Source of the DNA: an uncultured Collinsella sp.
GTDB lineage: Bacteria; Actinomycetota; Coriobacteriia; Coriobacteriales; Coriobacteriaceae
Assembly (NCBI GenBank): GCA_900542165.1
Contig: UQMM01000031.1
Coordinates: 1 to 23,284 of the forward strand
Direction of reading: 5' to 3'
Length of the DNA stretch: 23,284 bases
Below the pieces are notes generated by a model. That model saw nothing but the letters and a program-made list of their open reading frames with translations, was not told the origin of the DNA and searched no databases. Positions 1 through 7,184 of the stretch are shown one piece after another (the first letter of the stretch is position 1; every line of letters begins with the position of its first letter). The translations under genes and the position numbers were made by a program.

Positions 1-371
1 CCCTCGGCCTCCTCAGCAGCACCCTCGCCCTCGGCGGCAGCCTCACTCGCGGCCTTCTCGGCAGCAAGACGGGCGCGACGCTCGGCAAAGGTCTCCTTCT
101 TGGCGGGCGCTGCCGCCTCGGCGGCATCCTCGTCCGCATCGGAATCGTCATCGACGGCAGTCTTCTTGGGCTTGACCGGTGCCGAAGCGGCCTCACTTAC
201 CGGATCGATAATCTCGGACTGAACAACGGCCGTCATCTTTTCCTGCGTCTCGCGGAACTGACGGATGGCACGGCCAATCGTGCGGCCCATCTGTGGGAGC
301 TTATCCGGGCCAAACAGCAAAAAGCCGAAGACCACGATGATCGCGAGCTCACCCTCTCCAATACCAAACAC
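1..371 (-). CDS. tatA: Sec-independent (twin-arginine) translocase subunit TatA/TatB type, 3' end missing
   Basis: Membrane subunit that helps move folded proteins with twin-arginine signals across the cytoplasmic membrane together with TatC, which is not in this window. The visible 123 residues start FGIGEGEL, followed by one hydrophobic helix (about residues 8-21) and the family hinge FGPDKLP (about 21-27), then an amphipathic helix with GRTIGRAIRQFRE. From about residue 55 the protein becomes an Ala/Glu/Lys-rich acidic tail that runs off the window edge. The start is a GTG at 369-371, chosen because GGAGG lies five bases upstream and the translation then begins exactly where family members begin; a nearby ATG is out of frame. 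TatA and TatB are hard to separate from the N-terminus alone. The long acidic tail is more TatB-like, while a single-copy TatA role is equally possible. Confidence 0.85.
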   Translation of the reverse strand, partial: MFGIGEGELAIIVVFGFLLFGPDKLPQMGRTIGRAIRQFRETQEKMTAVVQSEIIDPVSEAASAPVKPKKTAVDDDSDADEDAAEAAAPAKKETFAERRARLAAEKAASEAAAEGEGAAEEAE

Positions 372-446
372 ACATACCTCCAAGGCTCGATGTGAGTCGA
401 GCCCGCACCGCGCCATTCGGCCGGAACTCGTCTATTCATTCGGTCA

Positions 447-480
447 AGTATAGCGCCCGGACGCCAAAACGTCCGAGCGC
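447..480 (-). terminator. Hairpin between the STAS gene and tatA
   Basis: An inverted repeat pairs 453-463 with 470-480 (10 of 11 positions, loop CCAAAA). It lies about 45 bases after the STAS stop codon on the minus strand. No T-run follows it, so it is a weak terminator candidate at best. Directly after it on the minus strand (447-452) is TATACT, a good -10 hexamer for tatA, but no matching -35 is seen. Confidence 0.3.
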
Positions 481-524
481 ATCACAAACATATGCCAAAC
501 GGCACGCCCTTTTGGGGGCAAAGA

Positions 525-839
525 TTATGCAGCGGTGATCGAAATCTCCTGGTCGACACCCAACAACTGAACCACGCGCATCACCGGGGGCTGCACATTG
601 GTGCAGCTAAAGCGCTTGCCGTGGTCGACCGCGTGGTGCGCGGCGCCCACAAGCACGCCAATGCCCGTCGAATCGATGTAGCTCACCTGGGCAAAATCGA
701 GCTCAACGGCCTCAGTGGGCTGCTCGAGCGCCAGGTCGATGGCATTGCGCAGGCTATCGGCGTTAGAGATATCGATCTCGCCGGTTACCTTAATGGTGTA
801 GAGCTCTGGCGTGGGGTTGGTGGAAATACCCAAATCCAT
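525..839 (-). CDS. STAS-domain anti-sigma factor antagonist (SpoIIAA/RsbV type)
   Basis: A single STAS domain of 104 residues, the normal size for SpoIIAA/RsbV proteins. These bind an anti-sigma kinase and release a sigma factor; phosphorylation of a conserved serine switches binding off. The key motif YIDSTGIGVLV is present, with the predicted phosphorylated serine at residue 57 after Asp56. The N-terminal strand IKVTGEIDISNADSL also matches the family. AAAGGAG seven bases before the ATG supports the start. The gene lies 51 bases after the aminotransferase gene on the same strand and may be read through from it. Neither a partner kinase (RsbW/SpoIIAB) nor a sigma factor gene is adjacent, so the partner must be elsewhere. 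Family assignment is firm; the sigma factor controlled is unknown. Confidence 0.88.
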   Translation of the reverse strand: MDLGISTNPTPELYTIKVTGEIDISNADSLRNAIDLALEQPTEAVELDFAQVSYIDSTGIGVLVGAAHHAVDHGKRFSCTNVQPPVMRVVQLLGVDQEISITAA

Positions 840-890
840 GTATACGCTCCTTTACGTATCGAAAGTGCGGATAGTACGGGAAGCCGCGCG

Positions 891-2195
891 TTAGGCGCGC
901 TCGGAACGCGCAAGCTCGGCAGCGACGAGCTTGACGGCCAGCACCAGCACATCGAGCGCGGCCTCCAGGTCCTCGACCGTGGGATAGCTCGGCGCGATGC
1001 GGATGTTGGTGTCGCGCGGGTCCTTGCCATAGGGCCAGGTAGCACCGGCCGGCGTGAGCTTGACGCCCAGGTCGGCGCAGAGCGCGGCGACCTTCTGGGC
1101 TGAACCCTCGGGACCATCGAAGCTTACAAAGTAGCCGCCGCGGGGGTGCGTCCAGGTGGCGCAGCCCGTGTCGCCCAAGCCCTCGGTGAGCTTGCGCTCG
1201 ACAGCCTCAAAGCGCGGGCGCAAGAACTCGGCATGCTTTTTCATGTGCTCCTTGACCGCCTCGATGGTGGGAAGGAAACGCACGTGACGCAGCTGGTTGA
1301 GCTTGTCGGCGCTGATGAGGCCGGCCTTCAGGCGCTTGGAGAACTCCGCGATAACCGCGGGGCTCGCACCGATAAAGCCGATGCCGGCGCCCGGGAAGGT
1401 GATCTTGGACGTCGAGGCAAAGGCCACCACGCGATCCTCGGTGCCCGCCGCGCGAGCGAGGTCAAAGATGTTGGCGAGCTCGTCGGTCTCGTCGTACAGG
1501 TCGTGCACGCAGTAGGCGTTGTCCCAGAAGATGCGGAAATCGGGCGCGGCCGTGGGCATCTCGACCAGGCGACGCACGGTGTCCTCGCTAAAGGTGATGC
1601 CCGTGGGGTTGGAATACTTGGGCACGCACCAGATACCCTTGATGGAGTCGTCGGCGGCAACCAGGCGCTCGACCTCGTCCATGTCGGGGCCGTTGTCGGT
1701 CATCGCGACGGGGACGTTCTCGATGCCCAAGTCGGCGGTGATGCCAAAGTGGCGATCGTAGCCGGGAACGGGGCACAGGAACTTGACCTTCTTGCCGTCG
1801 TGCGCGGCCTCGTAGGCATCCCAGGGCTCGCTGCCGCACGAACCGCAACGCCAGAACATGCCGGCGATGTCGTGCTCGATCAAAAGGCTCGACGAGCCCA
1901 GCACAAGCGTCTGCTCGGCGGGGCAGCCCAGGAACTCCCCTGCCAACTTGCGTGCCGAAGGAATACCCTCAAAGCAGCCGTAGTTGGAACAATCGACGTT
2001 GCCATCGTGCAGATCGGCGTCGGCATTGAGGATATCGAGCATGGGGCGCGAGATGTCCACCTGGGAGGGCGACGGCTTGCCGCGGGCCATATCGAGCGCC
2101 AGGCCCTTGGCCTTGACCTCGGCGACCTCGGCTTTGAGCGCCTCGATGGCGGCATCGAGTTCGGTGGTTTCCATCTTCTGGTAGATCGTCTGCAT
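891..2195 (-). CDS. PLP-dependent class I aminotransferase, aspartate aminotransferase-like (subgroup Ic type)
   Basis: A 434-residue fold-type I aminotransferase. Visible catalytic features are YSNPTG with Asn196, WDNAYCV with Asp225 (cofactor pyridine nitrogen), STSK with the Schiff-base Lys264, and NIRIAPSYP with Arg399 for the substrate carboxylate. The overall pattern (MARGKPSP near residue 36, NVDCSNYG, CPVPGYDRHF, WCVPKYSNPTG) is that of the actinobacterial/Firmicute group often annotated as MocR-like or subgroup Ic aspartate aminotransferase. It would interconvert aspartate/2-oxoglutarate and oxaloacetate/glutamate in the cytoplasm; substrate choice is inferred from the family. The start at 2195 has AAAGG nine bases upstream; a second in-frame ATG seven codons on is less well placed. 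It is probably the first gene of a unit that includes the STAS gene. Confidence 0.88.
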   Translation of the reverse strand: MQTIYQKMETTELDAAIEALKAEVAEVKAKGLALDMARGKPSPSQVDISRPMLDILNADADLHDGNVDCSNYGCFEGIPSARKLAGEFLGCPAEQTLVLGSSSLLIEHDIAGMFWRCGSCGSEPWDAYEAAHDGKKVKFLCPVPGYDRHFGITADLGIENVPVAMTDNGPDMDEVERLVAADDSIKGIWCVPKYSNPTGITFSEDTVRRLVEMPTAAPDFRIFWDNAYCVHDLYDETDELANIFDLARAAGTEDRVVAFASTSKITFPGAGIGFIGASPAVIAEFSKRLKAGLISADKLNQLRHVRFLPTIEAVKEHMKKHAEFLRPRFEAVERKLTEGLGDTGCATWTHPRGGYFVSFDGPEGSAQKVAALCADLGVKLTPAGATWPYGKDPRDTNIRIAPSYPTVEDLEAALDVLVLAVKLVAAELARSERA

Positions 2196-2237
2196 GGGGT
2201 GCGACCTTTCGCGAAGCGGTACGTTGCAGTTCGTCTA

Positions 2238-2270
2238 AGTATAGACCGCCACCGCCGCAACGTTATGAAG
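2238..2270 (-). promoter_or_regulatory. Possible promoter of the aminotransferase gene
   Basis: On the minus strand TATACT (2238-2243) lies about 43 bases before the ATG and matches the -10 consensus well. No convincing TTGACA-like -35 is found at 16-18 bases, so this rests on one hexamer. Confidence 0.28.
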
Positions 2271-2344
2271 CCGTGATAGATTAAGTCCATCGCAATAAAT
2301 ACGAATCGCCGCGCATGCCGGCGTGGGGCTCCCAAGGAGGCACC

Positions 2345-2599
2345 ATGGAGTACGGATCGTTCCAGGCCGAGGAATTCGGCGACCTGCAGCGCCTGGTCGA
2401 CGGACTGTTTTACGACCGCCACGCCATCGACCGCCTGGATCTGATCGTGCAGGCCGAGATCTTGGACTTGGCACCCGATCTCATGGAGATCGTCAACCTG
2501 CTACCGCCCGGCTATTACGACCGCCAGTCACTTTGCGACCAGCTCAACTCCGCCCTTGCCGCCCACGGCTGGGGCGCCGTCTACGGCACCGTGGAATAA
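2345..2599 (+). CDS. Small protein of unknown function (84 aa)
   Basis: Not recognised. The protein is acidic, has no signal peptide or membrane segment, and looks mostly helical: two helix-prone stretches (about residues 10-35 and 38-53) are followed by PPGYYDRQSLCDQLNSALAAHGWG, which resembles a small folded end rather than a random frame. The start at 2345 is preceded by AAGGAGG four bases away; an in-frame ATG ten codons upstream would place this ribosome site inside the gene and is rejected. It is transcribed divergently from the aminotransferase gene and stands alone. A terminator-like hairpin at 2668-2702 follows. Codon use matches its neighbours, which supports a real gene. Confidence 0.72.
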   Translation: MEYGSFQAEEFGDLQRLVDGLFYDRHAIDRLDLIVQAEILDLAPDLMEIVNLLPPGYYDRQSLCDQLNSALAAHGWGAVYGTVE

Positions 2600-2667
2600 A
2601 CCTAGTCATTGGGGGCTGTGGGCAAAATAGGGCAAATATGAGTACTGTTACCTTTTTAGTAGCAGCG

Positions 2668-2702
2668 ATTCAGGCCCCAAATCGGCGTTTTTGCGCCTGA
2701 AT
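2668..2702 (+). terminator. Terminator-like hairpin after the small gene
   Basis: ATTCAGGC (2668-2675) pairs with GCCTGAAT (2695-2702), with a further CAAA/TTTG pairing inside. It is followed by TTTTCTTT. It lies 69 bases after the stop codon and is a plausible intrinsic terminator on the plus strand. Confidence 0.5.
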
Positions 2703-2802
2703 TTTCTTTCCGAGCAGCAGCTGTCGCCAAATTGGAGTCAAGCGATTACTCGTTAACATACGGATAACATGATTGTGTTCATTATTTTTCACACCTAAAA
2801 TG

Positions 2803-2841
2803 AAACGCCGTTTGTGACAGTACTCACAAACGACGTTTTTT
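2803..2841. terminator. Hairpin, possible bidirectional terminator between convergent genes
   Basis: AAACGCCGTTTGTGA (2803-2817) pairs with 2824-2838 at 14 of 15 positions around a six-base loop. A T-run (2836-2841) follows on the plus strand and TTTCATTTT on the minus strand. It could end nhaA transcription. It overlaps the right arm of the larger inverted repeat. Confidence 0.45.
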
Positions 2842-2931
2842 GACCACGGGGGTATCTGGCAGGGGGCCAGTAGCACCCTGATCCGAGTTTCGAACGCATC
2901 CAAACCGGCTCTGGTGCCTATTTTTATGCTT

Positions 2932-4290
2932 TTACTCGTCCTTGGGCGCGGGATGCTTGCAGACAACACTCATGTAGATCATGCCGAGCACGGCAGCGGT
3001 GACCGAACCGGCAAGGATGGCGGCCTTGGCAGCCAGAACCTCAAACTGGGCCGTCGGGAAGGCAAGACCGCTAATGAGAATCGACATGGTAAAGCCGATG
3101 CCGCCCAGAATACCCACACCGGCAATCATGTGCCAGTTGACATTGTGCGGCAGCTCGCAGACCTTGAGCTTGACCAAGGCGAACGTCATGCCAAAGATGC
3201 CGATCGGCTTGCCCAGCAGCATGCCAAAGTACACGCCGAGCGTCACCGGGTCGGTGAGCAGCGTGCTCATGTCCACGCCCACCAGGCGAACCTGTGCGTT
3301 GACGAACGCAAAGATCGGCAGAATCACAAAGTTGACCGGCGTGGAAATCAGACGCTCCATGCGGATGAGCGGCGGGGTCACGCGGTGCATGACGCGCTCG
3401 ACCTTGGTGGTCGAGACGGTAAAGTCATGCTGGCCCAGGATGTGTGCCTCGTCGTCGTAGCGGTCATCGAGCAGCGGCAGACACTCGCCCAACCAATCGG
3501 TGAGGCTATCGAGCTTGACGCCGCACTTGGCCGGGATGGTAAAGGCCAAGATGACGCCGGCAAGCGTGGCGTGTACGCCGCTCTTGAACATGCAGAACCA
3601 CAACAGCAAACCCAGTACCGAATACGGGGCAAGGCGGTAATGCTGCGTCTTGTTGAGCCACACGAGCGCGCAGGTCACAAGCGCGGCGGCGCCCAACCAA
3701 AACGGATTGGGGCTCTGACCGTAGAAGATGGCGATGGCGGCGATAGAGATGAGGTCGTCGGCGATGGCGAGCGTCGAGAAGAACACGCGCACGCCGTTGG
3801 GCACGCGATTGCCCAAAAGCGACAGCACGCCCAGTGCGAAGGCAATATCGGTTGCCATGGGGATGGCCCAGCCGTTGTGCGCGCCAGCATGGTTAAAGAT
3901 CAGGTAGATGCAGGCGGGAACGACGACGCCGCCCACGGCCGCCAGCATGGGAAGCATGGCCTGACGCGGATTTTTGAGCTCGCCGACCGTCATCTCGTAC
4001 TTAAGCTCAATGCCCACCAACAAAAAGAAAATCGCCATGAGGAAGTCGTTGACGAAAAGCTCAACGGTGAGACCGGCCGTAAGGTTGCCCAGACCCACAT
4101 ACAGCGGGGTCTCCAAAAAGTGATGGATGGCCTCGTAGGCATCGGTATTAGCGCAAATGACGGCGGCGATGGCGGCGAAGACCATGACGGCGGCGGAAAT
4201 CGTGCCGTTCTCGGCAATGCGCTCCCAGATGTCGTGACGCTCAAAACGCTTGCGCTCACGGACGTTGAACAGCTGCTCGGGTGCTGCCAT
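2932..4290 (-). CDS. nhaA: Na+/H+ antiporter NhaA
   Basis: Integral membrane antiporter that expels sodium (or lithium) in exchange for protons, for salt and pH homeostasis. The 452 residues carry the family landmarks: MATDIAFALGVLSLLG with Asp148, LAIADD with Asp178-Asp179 (ion-binding pair, equivalent to E. coli Asp163/Asp164), SGVHATLAGV, and GKPIG with Lys361 (equivalent to E. coli Lys300). The offset to E. coli is 15 residues at the aspartates but 61 at the lysine, so there is an extra loop of about 46 residues, roughly 255-305, charged and probably cytoplasmic. About eleven to twelve hydrophobic segments are visible. The start has AAAGGAG seven bases upstream. It is separated from ppaC upstream by two terminator-like hairpins, so it is probably transcribed alone. 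Confidence 0.95.
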   Translation of the reverse strand: MAAPEQLFNVRERKRFERHDIWERIAENGTISAAVMVFAAIAAVICANTDAYEAIHHFLETPLYVGLGNLTAGLTVELFVNDFLMAIFFLLVGIELKYEMTVGELKNPRQAMLPMLAAVGGVVVPACIYLIFNHAGAHNGWAIPMATDIAFALGVLSLLGNRVPNGVRVFFSTLAIADDLISIAAIAIFYGQSPNPFWLGAAALVTCALVWLNKTQHYRLAPYSVLGLLLWFCMFKSGVHATLAGVILAFTIPAKCGVKLDSLTDWLGECLPLLDDRYDDEAHILGQHDFTVSTTKVERVMHRVTPPLIRMERLISTPVNFVILPIFAFVNAQVRLVGVDMSTLLTDPVTLGVYFGMLLGKPIGIFGMTFALVKLKVCELPHNVNWHMIAGVGILGGIGFTMSILISGLAFPTAQFEVLAAKAAILAGSVTAAVLGMIYMSVVCKHPAPKDE

Positions 4291-4323
4291 GGGCGGCTCC
4301 TTTCACGGGAAGGCTCCCGTCTT

Positions 4324-4359
4324 AAAAAAGCACGGCCCGCCCAAGTGGCGGCGCCGCGC
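4324..4359 (-). terminator. Intrinsic terminator-like hairpin in the nhaA leader
   Basis: On the minus strand a GC-rich stem of about 12 pairs with one bulge (4330-4359) is followed directly by six T (4324-4329). It ends 33 bases before the nhaA start codon. A short hairpin ACGGGA/TCCCGT (4305-4320) lies between it and the ribosome site. As a second terminator behind ppaC it would be redundant; as a leader attenuator it would control nhaA. Confidence 0.6.
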
Positions 4360-4498
4360 TCTAACGTATTACGCTTGCATCTAGCCTACCCTGCACGACA
4401 AGCACACAGGCGTGGCCGAAAAGCGGAACCACAGGTTGAACATTATTTGCCCAACGGCACGGGCACGCCTGTCCAAGAGACGACGCGGTGCCATGCAC

Positions 4499-4538
4499 AA
4501 AAAACGACCGGAGCGCGGGGCGTCCGCGATCCGGTCGT
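4499..4538 (-). terminator. Intrinsic terminator of ppaC
   Basis: On the minus strand ACGACCGGA (4530-4538) pairs with TCCGGTCGT (4504-4512), with additional GCGG/CCGC pairing inside, followed by a run of T (4499-4504). It starts 20 bases after the ppaC stop codon. Confidence 0.85.
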
Positions 4539-4557
4539 GGCGTTTAGTGAACTAAAC

Positions 4558-5481
4558 CTAGCAGGCGGCCATGATGGGGGCAGCGACCTGCTTCTTACGG
4601 GAGAGGACGCCCGGCATCCAGACGCCGTCGTGCTCGTCGGCAATGCCCAGGCCCTTCTGAGCAGCCTCGGTCTCGCCCTCGAGCAGGACCTGCGAGCCCT
4701 CCTCCATGATGTCGGTGATGCACAGGACAATGCCGTCAGCACCCTTCTCGGCGGCGTAGGCGCGCATGGCCTCGCGAATCTCGCCGATCATGCCGAGCGC
4801 GCGGCTCTTGTCGACGGTCTCGTACTGGCCGATGAGCAGCTTCTTGCCGGCGGGCTCGAACATCTTGATGTCGTTGCCGACCATCTCGGCTGCGGTGAAG
4901 GAGCCGGACGGACGGGTGAGGAAGACCTCCATGCCAAACTTGACCGGGTCGACGCCCACCTGCTCGCCGAGCTTGGCGGCGACGGCGCGGTCGACATCGG
5001 TGGTGGTGGGGCTCTTGAGCATGAGCGTATCGGTCATCATGGCCGAGAGCAGCAGCTTGGCCTGGACGTCGGAAAGCTCAACGCCGAGCACGCCGGCGAG
5101 CTTGGTGACGATGGTGCAGCTGGAGCCCCAGGGCAGGCAGATGTAGTGCAGCGGGCCGGCGGTCTCGAAGTCGCCAATGCGGTGATGGTCGACGACGCCA
5201 AAGACCGTGGCGTCCTTAAGGCCGGCGACGGACTGGGCGGACTCGTTGTGGTCGGTGAGGACGACGAGCTGACCGGCCTCGACGGACTCGATCACGCGGG
5301 GCTCGGCGATACCGGCGTCGGCGAGCAGCTTGGCGGACTCCGCCGGAAGCTGACCAAGGGCGCAGGCCTCGTAGGTGTTGCCGGCATACTCAACCTGGTT
5401 GAGCAGCTGGGACAGGACGACGGCGCTCATGATGGCGTCGTTATCGGGGTTCTGGTGACCAAAGACAAGAACGTTTGCCAT
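4558..5481 (-). CDS. ppaC: Manganese-dependent inorganic pyrophosphatase (family II, DHH)
   Basis: Cytoplasmic enzyme that hydrolyses pyrophosphate to two phosphates and so drives biosynthetic reactions forward. The 307 residues match family II length. Metal-binding motifs are in order: GHQNPDNDA (His9, Asp13, Asp15), TDHNE (Asp77), and VDHH (Asp98-His99-His100) that gives the DHH family its name. The C-terminal DHHA2 domain ends in SRKKQ (294-298), the substrate-binding signature. No regulatory CBS domains are inserted, so this is the short, unregulated form. GGAGG six bases before the ATG supports the start. It has its own terminator and sits between nhaA and the glucokinase gene without an obvious functional link. 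Confidence 0.96.
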   Translation of the reverse strand: MANVLVFGHQNPDNDAIMSAVVLSQLLNQVEYAGNTYEACALGQLPAESAKLLADAGIAEPRVIESVEAGQLVVLTDHNESAQSVAGLKDATVFGVVDHHRIGDFETAGPLHYICLPWGSSCTIVTKLAGVLGVELSDVQAKLLLSAMMTDTLMLKSPTTTDVDRAVAAKLGEQVGVDPVKFGMEVFLTRPSGSFTAAEMVGNDIKMFEPAGKKLLIGQYETVDKSRALGMIGEIREAMRAYAAEKGADGIVLCITDIMEEGSQVLLEGETEAAQKGLGIADEHDGVWMPGVLSRKKQVAAPIMAAC

Positions 5482-5614
5482 GGATATCCTCCACTTGATA
5501 TGTGTACTTGGACGTAGCTATGGTAGCACGCCGATGCCGAGCCTTCGCAGACGGAAGGACCACGGCATATTTTGTGGCAGGTATGGGGGCCAAGGCTGTC
5601 CCTTTTGCACCATG

Positions 5615-5646
5615 TTGGTGCAAAGTAACCTGACCCCCTTGCACCA
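5615..5646 (-). repeat. Stem-loop repeat, copy 1 (pairs with 15862-15893)
   Basis: Read on the minus strand, TGGTGCAA, a loop containing GGGGTCAGGTTACT, and TTGCACCA form an eight-base-pair stem with a loop of about 16. A copy with 30 of 32 identical bases occurs at 15862-15893 on the plus strand; 23 bases of it are identical without interruption. It begins one base after the glucokinase stop codon. A further TTTGCACCA at 5604-5612 makes an alternative hairpin with 5615-5623. It may act as the 3' end hairpin of the glucokinase transcript, but it has no T-run. Confidence 0.7.
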
Positions 5647-5647
5647 G

Positions 5648-6601
5648 CTATTTACCGGCGGCGCGCAGGGCTACGTAGGCGGCGCCGATGATGCCGGCGT
5701 CGTTGCCGAGCGAAGCGACCTTGATGGGCGTCTCGCGCAAGGCGGAAAGCGCGTAGCGCTGGAAGTGCTCGCGGACCTTGTCGAGGTAGACATCGGCCGA
5801 AGCGGACGCGCCGCCACCGATCAGGAACATCTCGGGGTCAACCACGTTAGCAATAAGCGCCAGGGCACGGCCGAGATAGTCGGCCATGGTATCGGCAGCT
5901 GCCAGCGCGAGCTTGTCACCCTCGCGGCAGGCCTGGAACACGTCCTTGGAATCAGAAGGCCCGGTGAGCTCGATGGGCTCGACGCCCGCCTTCTTGCACT
6001 CAGCAAGGTAGTTGCTCACCACGCCGGTGGCGCTGGAATACTGCTCCAGATGGCCATGACCGCCGCAGCCGCAGGTGCGCTCCTCAGCCGGGTTCAGGCA
6101 CATGTGGCCAATCTCGCCGCCGGCGCCCACAACGCCCGATACCACGTCGCCGTTAACGATAACGCCGCCGCCCACGCCGGTACCGATGGTGACCATCACC
6201 ACGTTCTGCACGCCCTTGGCAGAACCGAGCCAGGCCTCGCCCATGGCAGCGGCGTTGGCGTCGTTCTCGTACTTAACGACCGCGTCGGGGCAGTGCTCTT
6301 GAATGGCAATCCTCAGCTCGGGCAGGTTAATGGCAATGTTGGCCTTGACCTTGGCATCGCCCGACGCCGGGATGGGGCACGGAACGGCCAGGCCAATGCC
6401 TGCCACAAAGGCGCGCGGAATCTGCGCCTTGGCGACCACCTGGTCGATAGCCTCGGTCACCGCGGCAAAGCCCGCAGCGTCAACGATGGGAGGCGTGGGC
6501 ACGCTGGCCTTGGCCAGCAGATTTCCGTCCTCGTCGAACAGGCCCTCCTTAACCGAAGTGCCGCCGACGTCGATGCCGATGTAATACTGCTTAGGTTCCA
6601 T
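5648..6601 (-). CDS. glk: ROK-family glucokinase
   Basis: A 317-residue ROK sugar kinase that would phosphorylate glucose with ATP in the cytoplasm. It shows the phosphate motif IDVGGT (residues 10-15), the catalytic aspartate in ENDANAAA (Asp114), the ATP-site glycines of TIGTGVGGGVI (138-148), and the zinc module: His166 in GEIGHM, then CGCGGHGHLE (177-186). The usual third cysteine of CxCGxxGCxE is His184 here, which can still bind zinc. The start at 6601 is chosen for the AAAGGTGG site upstream and the normal N-terminus; an ATG ten codons earlier overlaps that site. It lies downstream of the beta-glucoside PTS operon but behind that operon's terminator, so it has its own transcript. It would handle the free glucose made by the phospho-glucosidase. 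Glucose specificity is inferred, and other ROK sugars are possible. Confidence 0.88.
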   Translation of the reverse strand: MEPKQYYIGIDVGGTSVKEGLFDEDGNLLAKASVPTPPIVDAAGFAAVTEAIDQVVAKAQIPRAFVAGIGLAVPCPIPASGDAKVKANIAINLPELRIAIQEHCPDAVVKYENDANAAAMGEAWLGSAKGVQNVVMVTIGTGVGGGVIVNGDVVSGVVGAGGEIGHMCLNPAEERTCGCGGHGHLEQYSSATGVVSNYLAECKKAGVEPIELTGPSDSKDVFQACREGDKLALAAADTMADYLGRALALIANVVDPEMFLIGGGASASADVYLDKVREHFQRYALSALRETPIKVASLGNDAGIIGAAYVALRAAGK

Positions 6602-6670
6602 GGGAGCCCACCTTTCTCGTTTAAACATTGCCTGTATGGTACCGCTCCCAAGGCAAAAACCTACCAAAAA

Positions 6671-6694
6671 GGGACAGGTTTGTTTTGGCAGGCT
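6671..6694 (+). repeat. 24-base intergenic motif, copy upstream of the glucokinase gene
   Basis: GGGACAGGTTTGTTTTGG continued by CAGGCT matches both arms of the inverted repeat at 10551-10634 at 20 of 24 positions each. It lies 70 bases before the glucokinase start. It could be a repetitive extragenic element or, less likely, a shared operator. Confidence 0.55.
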
Positions 6695-6750
6695 TTATCT
6701 GGGGAAACGCGAATGGTCGCTTAATAGGTCGCGCAAGACCTTCCCCAAAT

Positions 6751-6784
6751 ATAAAGGCGCCGGGAGGCGGAGACTCCCGGCGCC
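6751..6784 (-). terminator. Intrinsic terminator of the beta-glucoside PTS operon
   Basis: On the minus strand a perfect 11-base-pair stem joins 6774-6784 to 6756-6766 around a seven-base loop and is followed by TTTATATTT. It lies about 60 bases after the IIA stop codon and separates the operon from the glucokinase gene. Confidence 0.85.
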
Positions 6785-6842
6785 CGTCAAAGGGACTGTG
6801 TTGTCTGTTGGACCGCACGGCCCATCGCGGCGATAACGCCGA

Positions 6843-7175
6843 CTAGGCCTGAAGTACCTGCAGCTGCTTGTGAATCTCGATGAGCTCCGTCGCCATGACG
6901 CGCATGGTCTCGGTACCGGCCATCTGGTCCTCGGCATGCAGCAGAATCAACGGGGCCTCGCCGTTACGCTCGCCGTTGGCCTCCTTCTTCAGAAGCCCCA
7001 TGTGAACATCGTGGCCACCGTTATAGGCCTCGTCGCCCTGCTTGATAAGCTCCTCGGCGGCGTCAAAATCGCCCTCCTTGGCCTTTTGCACGGCATTGAT
7101 GTACATGCTCTTGGCGGTACCGACGTAGCTGATGATCTCGAAGCAGGTCATCTGCAGTTCGTTCATATCCTCCAT
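6843..7175 (-). CDS. celC: PTS lactose/cellobiose-family IIA component
   Basis: Soluble phosphocarrier that takes phosphate from HPr on a histidine and passes it to the IIB cysteine. At 110 residues it has normal length for the all-helical lactose/chitobiose IIA family. The active-site stretch is LILLHAEDQM with His80, followed by Asp83 that holds the metal ion in the trimer; FEIISYVGTAKSMYINAV near the N-terminus is also typical. Three starts are possible: GTG at 7184 (immediately after the IIB stop), ATG at 7175 and ATG at 7166. I chose 7175 because it keeps a usable distance from an AGG-containing site, whereas GGAGG is only two bases from the ATG at 7166. Either way it is tightly coupled to IIB and is the last gene before the terminator. 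Confidence 0.92.
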   Translation of the reverse strand: MEDMNELQMTCFEIISYVGTAKSMYINAVQKAKEGDFDAAEELIKQGDEAYNGGHDVHMGLLKKEANGERNGEAPLILLHAEDQMAGTETMRVMATELIEIHKQLQVLQA

Positions 7176-7184
7176 GCGGAGCAC

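Larger units (their letters stand above)
2620..2845. repeat. Imperfect inverted repeat arms, 32 bases each, around 162 bases
   Basis: Plus-strand 2620-2651 and the reverse complement of 2814-2845 align without gaps over 32 bases with 23 identities. The core TGAGTACTGTYAC is shared at 12 of 13 positions. The layout, with terminal inverted arms around a short non-coding AT-rich stretch, resembles a small non-autonomous mobile element, but no target duplication was identified. Confidence 0.5.
2600..2931. other. Gene-free, AT-richer spacer carrying several inverted repeats
   Basis: This 332-base convergent spacer between the small gene and nhaA has no credible gene and is clearly richer in A and T than the flanking genes. 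It holds a pair of inverted 32-base arms (2620-2651, 2814-2845), a hairpin at 2668-2702 and a hairpin at 2803-2838, annotated separately. Confidence 0.6.

Noticed and set aside
2914..5517. An open frame of more than 860 codons on the plus strand
   Set aside because: It is antisense to nhaA and ppaC, both of which carry full catalytic motifs. Long antisense frames are expected in GC-rich coding DNA, and its residues are repetitive and charged with no domain.
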